A DNA stretch of 64,000 nt from the NCBI GenBank assembly GCA_000827325.1, contig KN832870.1, positions 6,348,032-6,412,031 of the forward strand. Reading direction: 5' to 3'. The notes beneath the pieces were generated by a model. It searched no databases and had not been told where the DNA came from. It saw only the letters and a program-made list of their open reading frames with translations. This document shows, piece by piece, positions 44,916-54,347 of the stretch (the first letter of the stretch is position 1; each line of letters begins with the position of its first letter). The translations under genes were made by a program, and so were the position numbers. The stretch comes from Oidiodendron maius Zn. Taxonomy: Eukaryota; Ascomycota; Leotiomycetes; Myxotrichaceae.

Positions 44916-46109
44916 ATGATTTCGAAGTCACGGGACGCGCTGTCAACGGCAGTTTCACCTCGACTATATTCGATTAACCGGCCACCCTCTTTAACTGCTT
45001 TCAAAAAGCTGTGCTCCGAAGAAACTTTAACTGAGCAATACCCGCTCTCTGCGGCAGTTGAATCTAACGTGCCAATCTATGACCTCCTCAACTTTGATTC
45101 TAACGATCCGGCTACTGCTACCTCTTTGCAGGATGAATGGCACCATATCTTACTCTCGGGACCAGGTGTTTTTGTTCTGCGACATATGTATTTTGATACA
45201 GCGCCTTTAGAAAAAGCGAACAGCATTTTTCAGAAGATAATCGACGCTGAGAGGTCTTCATCTTCTAAAGGAGATCACTTTGCGCACCATGGAAAGAATG
45301 ATAGGATATGGAATTCTTTCAGCAAACACGGTCTTCAGGACCCAGTTTCTTTCGTCGACTACTATTCCAACCACTGGTTAGCACTCGTGAGCGAGGCATG
45401 GCTGGGGCCAGGCTACCGTGTCACTTCACAAGTCAATATCGTGCGGCCCGGCGGCGATGCGCAGACAGCACATCGTGACTACCATTTAGGGTTCCAAACC
45501 ACCGAGGAGTGTGCGCGCTACCCAAAAGCCATGCATATTGCTAGTCAATTTCTCACATTGCAGGGTGCCGTTGCTCATAGCGATATGCCTGACGGGACAG
45601 GGTCTACAAGGCTGCTTCCGTTTAGCCAGCGCTTCGAAGAGGGCTTCATGGCATATCGCCTTCCCGAGTTTAATGAGTATTTCTTATCGAAATACGTTAG
45701 CTTGCCCTTGAAGATGGGAGATGGGATCTTTTTCAACCCTGCATTGTTTCATGCTGCTGGTAGCAACCAAAGCCTAGATATCATCAGGAAAGCCAATCTA
45801 ATGCAGATCAGCAGCGCCTTTGGAAAGACGATGGAGACGATAGACAGCCTCATCTTGATTGAGCAGTGTTGGAATACACTGAAACAGAAATATGATAGCG
45901 AGGGCTTGAGTTATGGAGTCAAAGCATTTGTATCTGCTGTTGCTGACGGATATCCGTTCCCAACAAACCTTGATAGAAGGTCTCCGGCTCCAGGAGGTCT
46001 CGCACCAGAGACTCAGCAGCAGACAGTACTAAGAGCTCTGCAGGAGAACTGGGATAAGCAGCATGTATTGAATATTTTGCATAGGATAGTGGAGGATTCT
46101 GAGGCCTGA
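44916..46109 (+). CDS. Phytanoyl-CoA dioxygenase (PhyH)-like Fe(II)/2-oxoglutarate oxygenase
   Basis: A 397-residue single exon. The double-stranded beta-helix iron motif is seen as H186-x-D188 in QTAHRDYHLG, with distal H279 in PALFHAAGSN and a following basic residue (RKANL) that would hold 2-oxoglutarate. The central GSTRLLPFSQRF and LKMGDGIFFN segments are typical of PhyH-family enzymes. It predicts hydroxylation or oxidative modification of a small substrate in the cytosol; the substrate is unknown. A relation to the inositol pathway is inferred from the shared promoter with MIOX. The N-terminal 20 residues are Ser/Arg-rich and could be a weak organelle signal. Confident on family, not on substrate. 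Confidence 0.82.
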   Translation: MISKSRDALSTAVSPRLYSINRPPSLTAFKKLCSEETLTEQYPLSAAVESNVPIYDLLNFDSNDPATATSLQDEWHHILLSGPGVFVLRHMYFDTAPLEKANSIFQKIIDAERSSSSKGDHFAHHGKNDRIWNSFSKHGLQDPVSFVDYYSNHWLALVSEAWLGPGYRVTSQVNIVRPGGDAQTAHRDYHLGFQTTEECARYPKAMHIASQFLTLQGAVAHSDMPDGTGSTRLLPFSQRFEEGFMAYRLPEFNEYFLSKYVSLPLKMGDGIFFNPALFHAAGSNQSLDIIRKANLMQISSAFGKTMETIDSLILIEQCWNTLKQKYDSEGLSYGVKAFVSAVADGYPFPTNLDRRSPAPGGLAPETQQQTVLRALQENWDKQHVLNILHRIVEDSEA

Positions 46110-46114
46110 GTTCT

Positions 46115-47030
46115 TCCACGATATCGAAAGAGGAATGACGACTCATATAAATATATACATGCGATGCAGAATGAAAATTCAGACAACCAAAATGGCGAGT
46201 CTATTTAAGCAGAAGCCCCTATACTGCCATTGATCATGTAAGGAACATACGCCAAGAACGGCACGCTGAGCACGGTCTAGCCATTGGCGTGAGGCCCTGA
46301 GTGTACGTGAGTTTAGAACAAGGACGAAATATGACTAGCCAGCCGGCGAAAGAAAAATGAGATGCCGATTTAGTAACAAGCTGCTATGAGGCGGGAAAAC
46401 ACTCAAGACTCTGAATGACGACTCAGACCCGGCCTCTTGCCCTTCTCGACATCTCTTTCAAGGCATTATCTGACGGGACAGAAGACTACGAATAATATTA
46501 AGTTTTATCCGCGTATGAGATCCCTTGGGCCAGCTGATATTGATACACAGTAGTAAAAGGGACATCTAAATACCGTACACATTTAGCTAAATGCCATTCT
46601 ATGCCTGAGTTAGCCTAACACCTAACCAAGAACACCACTTAAGTTTTAAATGATATACCAATATAGAGGGTTAGACAGCCCTCAAACCGCTCAAGACTAA
46701 TCTAAACCAATCCTAACCCTAATTATTCTATTTTGTAACTATAACTATCTTCAAAAAGGCTTCCAGAATACTTGGAGCCTGATAGAATCATATGTAATAT
46801 TCCTATTCGAAAAAGAAAAAGTGTATGGTATTTAGCTAAGTCTGTACGGTACTTAGATAGTCCGTAGTAAATCAGTACCTAATGGTTTCCTAACCCCACA
46901 TCGGAATATGAACCGACACCGGCGCTGAGATGCAAGGAAGAGCCTAGCACACTCTGACAATAGTAGTATAGCGTATCCAAACCATTATGTCTCATATCCT
47001 CGCTTCACTCTCTTACCTGGTGAATAGAGG
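46115..47030. other. Intergenic, promoter side of the dehydrogenase
   Basis: AT-rich, no gene. Repeated TTAGCTAA and TACGGTAC-like short blocks occur at 46.55-46.87 kb. The CGG-rich promoter of the dehydrogenase starts near 46.9 kb. Confidence 0.45.
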
Positions 47031-47035
47031 GTGAT

Positions 47036-47050
47036 CGGAATTAATGTCCG
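47036..47050. promoter_or_regulatory. CGG-N9-CCG site upstream of dehydrogenase
   Basis: CGGAATTAATGTCCG, about 240 bp upstream of the ATG at 47287. It shares the CGGA start with the other cluster sites but has 9 rather than 10 bp spacing. An N8 site (CGGAATATGAACCG) is near 46.90 kb. Confidence 0.4.
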
Positions 47051-47286
47051 AGCTTTATGTAAGTTCGGTTCTAGCAGTTCCGCAGAAAATCGCTGCTACC
47101 TTCCCCCATAAAAATGGTACAGCGCCTCTTCCTACGTTTATAAATTATCGACAGCATTGGTAATAGAAAGCAAGAATTATTGTTCCTTCTATTCCAGTCC
47201 GCCTTGATTGACAAAGGGCTGCAAACTACCTACTACTGCGGTGACGAAAATCGGCCGAGTCTCCAGCAGCTTCTCTAGCAGTCACA

Positions 47287-48409
47287 ATGGGAGCTGCAAA
47301 ACTCAAGATTGCCTGTGCAGGCCTTGGTCGTATGGGGAAACGCCATGCCATTAACTTCCTCCAACGTACTCCACGCGCAGAGCTTGTCGCGGCAAGCACG
47401 CCAGATGAGATCGAATTCCAGTGGGCTAAGCTGAACCTCGAGCCCTTTGGGGTGCAGGTTTACAAGGATTACGACCAGATGCTGAAGCATGAAGGCTTGC
47501 AAGCAGTCATTATAGCGTCTGTAACCACGGTTCATGCTGAACAGACAATCAAAGCCATCAAAGCCGACCTCCATGTCTTATGTGAAAAGCCGCTTTCTAC
47601 AAGCGTGGAGATTGTAGGCAAAATTCTGTCCGTAGCTCTTAGGCGGTCAGCTAATTCCAAGTCAACAGTCTCAGTCGGTACTCGAAGCTGCACAGAATAA
47701 GCCCGATCTCAAAGTAATGTGCGGATTTTCGCGCCGCTTTGATACATCATATCGCGACGCGTGGAGTAAGATGGATTCCGGCTTGATCGGTCGTCCGTCC
47801 GTACTGCGTAGCCAGACGTGCGACAAGCTGGATCCCAGCGGATTTTTTGTGGCCTACGCAGAATTCTCTGGAGGCATTTTTGTTGACTGCTCAATCCATG
47901 ACATAGATCTTGCTCTTTGGTTTTTTGGTCAGGACTGTCGAGTGAAATCGATAGTTGCAAGTGGCATTACGGCTGTTCAACCAGTCCTCCGGCAACACAA
48001 CGACGTTGACAATGGCGTTGGAATCATCGAGTTCTATGGCGGCCAAATTGCCTATCTCTATTGTTCTAGAATGATGTCGGCAGGTCAAGAAGATACGACA
48101 GAAATTATCGGGACCGATGGGAAATTAACTATCAATATGCAACCACAGCTAAACCTAGTAAATATTCACGGGCCCACGGGAATTCGTAGGGAGGCTCCTA
48201 CTCATTATTACGATAGGTTTGAGCAAGCGTTTGTATGTGAAGCAAACGAATTTACAGCTTGTTGCCTAGATAACACTAAGCTACCTATGAAGTTAGCTAG
48301 TGCAGTTCAAGCGGTAACGATTGGCAGTGCGCTACAGGAGTCCCTGAGAACAGGGCATAAGATTTGGTTTGATGAGACCGGCCAAAGGATAGCTAGGGCT
48401 GCTCTCTGA
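47287..48409 (+). CDS. Gfo/Idh/MocA oxidoreductase, inositol 2-dehydrogenase-like
   Basis: Two exons, 47287-47613 and 47669-48409, with a 55-bp intron (donor GTAGGC, branch CAGCTAATT, acceptor CAACAG). The product is 355 residues. The NAD(P)-binding glycine motif is GLGRMG (residues 12-17). The family's catalytic EKP is at residues 100-102, and the D-x3-H pair that in IolG-type enzymes acts on the inositol ring is D182 and H186 (VDCSIHDIDL). Length is typical. Predicted to oxidise a cyclitol or sugar to a keto product, for example myo-inositol to 2-keto-inositol; the substrate is inferred from neighbours. A decayed paralog lies at 42.2 kb. Confidence 0.9.
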
Positions 48410-48490
48410 TATATTTTCCCTCCGGATTTCTCCTTATTTTAAGGAATAAAATCAAACTAGCCAGATTGAACTATGAGTGTCAGTAGATAT

Positions 48491-48756
48491 TGTTTACCGA
48501 TATATGGACTTCAAGCACATACTCTACATGTGACACTGATGCCTATTGGGCTATCCACTGCTGCCTATAAGATGACTTAGTAGGAGCCTATTTAGTGACT
48601 CAATTGAGTGCACAGTGGTGTGTATAAAGATTCCAGGTCTCCTGTATCCTACTTCTTACTTTAGTTGTCTCTGCCATACTCAATAGTCAATGCACTGAGT
48701 TTCACCTTGGTTCCTGACTACGACCTACGTATCCGTTTTGACCTCTGATCAAGAGA
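48491..48756 (+). repeat. Dispersed repeat copy 3, solo-LTR-like
   Basis: Third copy of the repeat at 4053 and 29645: TGTTTACC start, GTGACTCAATTGAGTGCA block, GTGTATAAAGATTCC TATA-like element, CTTTAGTTGTCTCTGC block and a TGATCAAGAGA end. It is the most diverged of the three. It is the only transposon-derived repeat seen between the dehydrogenase and the second regulator. Confidence 0.62.
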
Positions 48757-49148
48757 TATTTTCTATCAATATCATACGACCAATTAGTAACATGCCGCTA
48801 CAAAATAACATTTTATTTAAACCGGTACACGACGATAATAACGCTGTACAAGTAAACATAAAGAGGTAGGTACAGCAAGACGCGTTGAGTTATGGACCCT
48901 CAACACGTCCGCTGTCCTTTCAACAGTCAACGACGACGAAGGATAGCCAGTGTTTTGCCAGGCTATATCGTGCTATAATCGACGATTTCGAAGACTATCT
49001 GCTCCTTACGAGAGAGATGGCTAGGCCTTTACCGTCTGGGGTCTATCTCGTTGTAATTATCAAGCCTGGTTAACTTTATCTGAAAGTCAAGCCGAACAGT
49101 ATAAATCTAAACCAGAGCAACAGGCTAAGTGATGAGAAACGCGTTTGT

Positions 49149-52119
49149 TCATCGAATTGGGTATTGGGAGTAATTGGTAATACCAGGGCTTGACGGCACT
49201 GAAAAGACATTGCCCCAGTTCCCGGGCATGCCCTCCATACTCGCAGCAAGCATCCAGTCGAAGTCAATATGCATCCCAAAATTGGCTGCTGGGCTATAGT
49301 TGGTCGCCATGCCGTTGTCGGACCAGTATTCCCTCTGCAACGATGTGGCTGTCTCATCACGGAAGCGCGAGGGCCTGCTTTCATTGTTCTCGTCACTGGG
49401 TTGGGTCGACGCCCACGGCCGTTTCTTCGCGGCCAAAAAGCCCGACCTTGTAGAGCCAGCATCATCGTGCACGGTAGCCAAACTGCTCGACCTCGCTTGC
49501 CGTTCCCAGTGCCGTTGCAACCGGATGAGGAAGTCACGAGCCCGCTTAGCAGTGTCCCAAGAGGGGGCCAGCTCGTCCAGTGCTCGGAAGCACACGTTCA
49601 GGTCAGCCAGGATCTGGTCTTCTCTTTCCTGCCGGTAGTACAAGACGGTGGCGAAGACAAGTAGCAGCGCGGCGGAAAAGGTGATTGCCACAGCCTGGAT
49701 ATTGATCCTACGGAAGGTGTATCGCTCTTCGTAGAGACGTAGCAGCTGTGCTATGGCGCTCGCCGAGTCCATGCACATTTTCCGCGCGTGGTCGGCGCTT
49801 GGAGCCCGCTGTAAGTGGATGTGGCTCTTTGACATCCAGGGTCGGTAGGCGTAGATGACGCTTTGATAGTATTGCATGCTAAATCGAGCGTGTTAGGAAG
49901 AGAAAGTGCATTATGCGTGGGGGAGGAAAGTAGCCTACTGAAGCAGGATGACATGCGGTAAGTAAGTAGCTTCGCGATTGTCGAGCTCCACGCGTAGCTC
50001 AACTGGAAGATTTTCCTTCCAGTCTTGAAGTTTCGTAACGGTCTGAGCATTAAGTTCTTGCAGAGCACTCCTCGAGGTTGTCGTGCTGCCATACCTAAAG
50101 AGAGTGACAAGGTTGTTAGATAGTGACCATCTACTCTCTCAGATGTTCTTAAGCTTACAGGGTGTCGCTCAGAGGTGCCATGGCCTCAAAGAGTAAAACC
50201 TGATACATACAGACTTCTTCTACACAATCGACCATAGGGGTGAAAGTCTGCGCCGCGGTCGAGGACACATAAGGGGTCCACTGTCTAGGTAGCCCCAAAT
50301 GGATTTTTGAACCAGGCTTTTCGAGGCTGACGCCTTTCATTGACATCCGGAATGGTTGACCTAGGTAAAAGCTCCAGACACTATGCCACACAGTCAGGAT
50401 TCATGACCAGAATCGTAGGTGTTGAGAAGTTCTCTCACTGGTCCACAACAAAGGCGGCCCAGAAGACCGTTCGACGCAGGTCAGCCTCAGCTGCTGTTAC
50501 TGCTCCTTTGGCGACATAAGGCTTGAGGTCCTGATGCAACGCCAGGTTGAAGGATAGTCGCATTGCCATACCTAACGCGAGAGAGGTCAGCTAAAGCCTA
50601 AGGTAGTCTCTCATCGACGAGCGAACGACACACCGCTGAAGAGCCACCCCCTGGCATCCCTGCCGCATCCTATATCGTGTGCGCTCAAGAGAACTAGGGC
50701 CTGGATAGTAGCGACGCAAGGCGAGTCCAGTTCTATTTCCAGAAGTGCCTTTGCTCTGTCAGCGAAGAAATCGGCGAGGGACCTAGGGAATGTGACGAAT
50801 GCCGGATGATGTCGAGCATCGAAGGCAGCTCCCAGAGAGCAACTTTCCATCCGAGTTTAGCTCGCGACCACTAAAGAGAGTACGCCCTTGACTTACATGG
50901 CATTTCTTAGCGCTTCTGAGTAGTATGACGTTTCCTCCCTCTTATCACACCATAATACTTTTGCATCCTCGAACATCTGGCGATCGACGGCATGAAACGA
51001 TGGGTCCTGCCAGGTAAAGTAAAGATTCATCAGATGGTCCTCTATCTCGGTTGGAACCTCCTTGTTGACCCCAAGGCGATGCAAATGCTCGACACCATCA
51101 TTCCGGATAGTCCGATGAACGTTCATACTGACATCCGAAGCCGGCGACTCCAGGAGGTTGAAGTTCGACGTCGATCCGTAGAAGCGGATGTGGCCACCTG
51201 GTCTGATGTGGAGAGTTCCCACTCGATCCGACAGCTGGTCTACCAGTTCGTCGACACAATCAGAGGAGCTGATGCCATCGTCCTCCAACGAAGGACAGCT
51301 CGGTACTCCGCCGGAGATGGACTGCTGTTGCGGGGTAGTCGGGACGTTTCTGGAGAAGCCATGCGGAGCAGAGTCTGTTGGGACGCAGCTTGGGCGCATC
51401 ATGTGCCCCTGAGCCATAGTTTCAGCCGCCATATTCCAGTCCCAGGCAGCGGTGTTCTGAATGATGCCGCCCGTATTACCTGCCGCGTTAGCAAGTTCGA
51501 GTAAGCCTCGCACTGCCGGGAGCGGGCTGTCCGGGGCGTGTTCTGAATAAGGTATCTCGTGCACGTTTGATTCTCGTGCTACTGCGCTCCCAGGGGTTTC
51601 AGTCCTCTGATCCAGATATCGAGCGTCCGGATATTCCTCTATAGCACCATTCTCGCCGGCTGTTCCTCCTTGTGTGGGTGTGGGCTGAAGGTGTCCTAGG
51701 GTTCGCAAGATATCCGATAATGTCTTGTTATCATCTGACGGCATCTGAGGGATATCTAAACCATTATCACAGATAAATAGAGAGAGCTGCTGGACTCGGT
51801 TGGAGAGGAGCTCGATAGCGACGCGAAGGGAGAGCCTACAATGTCAGCACATCTAGCTGGAGATGTTGTAAGAAAGGCAGTATTGACTTGCGCTTGTCTT
51901 CTCTGGCCTGGTACCGACATTCCTTGCTTTTGGCCACGCAATTTGAGCAAGTCGGTCTTGCACCATTACACTTATGCAGACGTCAGTTTTGAGCATGCGC
52001 TTAGCTTGAACAAGCAGCATTGAATTAGAGTATACCTTGACCTTACTCTCCCGGCAAGCAACACAGGCTGTCGTAACATGCTTTCTCTTGGTATCGTGCT
52101 TCGGCGACGGTCGCTCCAT
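49149..52119 (-). CDS. Zn2Cys6 transcription factor (intact cluster regulator candidate)
   Basis: Eight exons: 52036-52119, 51888-51970, 50897-51835, 50634-50842, 50439-50571, 50159-50380, 49939-50094 and 49149-49878, all joined with GT-AG introns of 52-65 bp. The open frame gives 851 residues. The binuclear zinc cluster is CVACRESKVK, then CNGARPTCSNCVAKSKEC, split by intron 1. An acidic Ser-rich linker follows, then a fungal-specific MHR domain (GWLFSG, GMAMRLSFNLALHQD, DLRRTVFWAAFVVD, QYYQSVIYAYRPWMSKS). It has the same seven intron positions as the broken paralog at 37.8-40.7 kb. The position inside the cluster and a CGG-N10-CCG site about 265 bp upstream of its start suggest it regulates the cluster and itself. 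Confidence 0.9.
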
Positions 52120-52353
52120 TCTGACAGTCGGCGGAGGAGGAAACTCCCGCACCCGGGAGGGAGGGGGGAATGAGAGGAAGAACAAGCGGGGTAAGGCTTT
52201 AGTAGCAAGCAGTCTTCTTGCAAGGCCCGGGTTTCAGGTGGTCTCACTGTGTTAGGGGAATTATTCCGAGCAGCACTCGCTACATTGTGCAACAACACAT
52301 ATGAGGAGATGGCGTCGTACGTCGAGTGAGGGTAGAAAGCACGTGACTAAGTG

Positions 52354-52369
52354 CGGGGATTTGCGGGGA
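52354..52369. promoter_or_regulatory. Paired GCGGGG boxes (CreA-like) in regulator promoter
   Basis: GCGGGGATTTGCGGGG (52354-52369) carries two carbon-repressor-type sites 10 bp apart. The same TTTGCGGGGATTG string occurs upstream of the transporter (34862-34874). An E-box CACGTG sits 10 bp to the left. Confidence 0.45.
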
Positions 52370-52382
52370 TTGGCGGCGTCTT

Positions 52383-52398
52383 CGGAAACCAAATTCCG
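52383..52398. promoter_or_regulatory. CGG-N10-CCG site in regulator promoter
   Basis: CGGAAACCAAATTCCG, about 265 bp upstream of the Zn2Cys6 gene start at 52119. Possible autoregulatory site. Confidence 0.5.
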
Positions 52399-52404
52399 TG
52401 GAGG

Positions 52405-52765
52405 CGTCAGCAGGGGACTGCAAGCAAGGGTGTGGCAAACTTGCGTGGCAGGGCTGGAGTATATTCAGATATTATACATTTTACGTTTTATTAATGTCTA
52501 GTAATTTATTATCTGGGATGTACGATAGCGACAAGAATAAAATAATGCGTCTCATGTACGTACAGCAGTAGTTAATCCTAACCATATATTTTTTTAGCTG
52601 GATATCATATTTGCAGCCTCTAGTCGGGTCTAGACTAAGTACACAAAGCGCTACATACTGCCTTTGGGTATAGAAATCTATCCCCGATCAAGCCATACAT
52701 ATATGTTGCATGGCTAGCTCACTCGAGGCCTCTCCGCTGAGGTTATCATGCACTGGAGCCATATC
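52405..52765. other. Intergenic, no gene seen
   Basis: The region between the divergent regulator promoter and the 3' end of the SDR gene. AT-rich, no feature supported. Confidence 0.45.
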
Positions 52766-52767
52766 CT

Positions 52768-53895
52768 CTACATTAGTCTTCCCGCGTGGATACCTCCTGT
52801 GATGAGAATATCGTCTGATGTGTGATACGCACTAGCATCGGACAGGAGGTAGACCACAGGAACCTTAAGGTCAGTCCTGTCACCGATCCGGCGCATTGGA
52901 GGCTCGTTAACCATGATGTCTGCCAGCCAGGGATAGCGATCGCACAGATCGATCGTCATGTCCGTCAGCATGTACCTGTCCACCCAAATTGTCCTTATCA
53001 GCCTTACGGAAGAAAAAAAGATATGGGAAGACAAAACAACTGCGATGATAGAATAGGCTTACCCAGGAGAGATGGAGTTGACACGGATGCCGAAGGCCGC
53101 GAGTTCGACGCCCAGTGCCTTGGCCAGCGATAGGACGGCGCCCTTGCTGGCACAGTAGTCGCTTGTTGTCTGGCCTTTGCTAGCAACATGTGCGGCGATG
53201 GAGGCGATGAAGACGATCGAGCCGCCGCGCGGGTTGAAGTCGGTCGGCTCCTGCTTGGCCATCTGGGCGGCGGCAAGCTGGGCGGCGTAGTAGGTGCCTA
53301 GTACGTTGATGTTCATGCACCGGGCGACGGACTCGGGTGCGCGCTTCATGAAGGGCTCGTCGGGGCAGATGCCGGCGGCAGTTACTCTACGGGTTGGTCA
53401 TTTTCATGAGCGAAATGGTCTGGCACTGGTACGAGGCGGACTTACAGGCCATCGATGCGCCCGAAATCCTTTACTATTTCGTCGAAGGTGACCTGGAGGC
53501 CTGCGTGATTAGTCACATCACTCCTGCATAAGCAAACCAGCTGTTTAGCATTTGTATCCCTGTAGACCATAGCCTGCTGGACGAGACTGCGGTCACGCGT
53601 ACAGGCCATGAACGTGTGGGAAAACTGACTTGTAAAGCTTGACCTTGACACCAAATTCCGTCTCTAGCTTCCGGAAATGATCATGCGGCTTGTCAAGCAG
53701 GTCGATTATAGCGACATTGCCTCCAACCTCAGCGACAGCGAAACCAAAGGCCAGGCCAAGACCTCGACCGCCGCCAGTGATGACAATGGTGCGGCCCTTG
53801 AGGGAAATCAGGTCATACACGGAGCGCGACAGGAACTTGTCTGGGTTGCGATCGAGGACCGCCTTGCCTGTCGTCGGGGGCTGCTGGGTTGCCAT
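52768..53895 (-). CDS. Short-chain dehydrogenase/reductase, sorbose-reductase-like
   Basis: Four exons, 53630-53895, 53446-53523, 53063-53386 and 52768-52975, with introns of 106, 59 and 87 bp. The product is 291 residues. The SDR cofactor motif TGGGRGLG is at about residues 40-47. The catalytic Ser lies in VFIASIAAH, and the Y-x3-K pair in SDYCASKGAV. The C-terminal segment (YMLTDMT, NEPPMRRIGDRTDL, VYLLSDASAYHTSDDILITG) is the pattern of fungal sorbose/arabinitol-type reductases. It would interconvert a ketose or keto-cyclitol and an alcohol with NAD(P)(H). It is divergent from the transketolase gene. Confidence 0.88.
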
Positions 53896-54186
53896 TGCAC
53901 AATGAGGATCTGGGTGCTGGGGTTGGAGCTGGGCAGAATCTTGAGACGAGAACGAGGACGAGAAGTGAGGGAACCCCGCGTCTGCTTTAGTATCAGAGAT
54001 ACTTGTTGGAAATGGGGTTGCGGGCAGGACTTCCGCGCCACGCGGCGGGAGGGGATCGGCGCCCGGACTGGTGGGAAATGTCGGAGGATAAACCCGGGGG
54101 AAAATGGGGTTCGTGGGCCTTAACGACCTTCACTCACAGGCGTAATGAAGAAAACCTACCAACCTATTATATTGGTTGCGTGAAGG

Positions 54187-54202
54187 CGGAATCCTGATCC
54201 CG
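54187..54202. promoter_or_regulatory. CGG-N10-CCG site between SDR and transketolase
   Basis: CGGAATCCTGATCCCG, about 150 bp upstream of the transketolase start. A CGG-N9-CCG variant (CGGAGGATAAACCCG) lies near 54.08 kb in the same divergent promoter. Confidence 0.5.
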
Positions 54203-54347
54203 AAAATGATGCTGTTAGGGCGCCGGCACCGTGTTTGGGCTACTGGCCCGCCATTCAATAAGCCGAATCACAACAGTTCATATCGAGTACACATCGCTCG
54301 TCCTGGAGAGTCTGGCAGAGGAACAGCAATCACAACTTAAGATCAGG

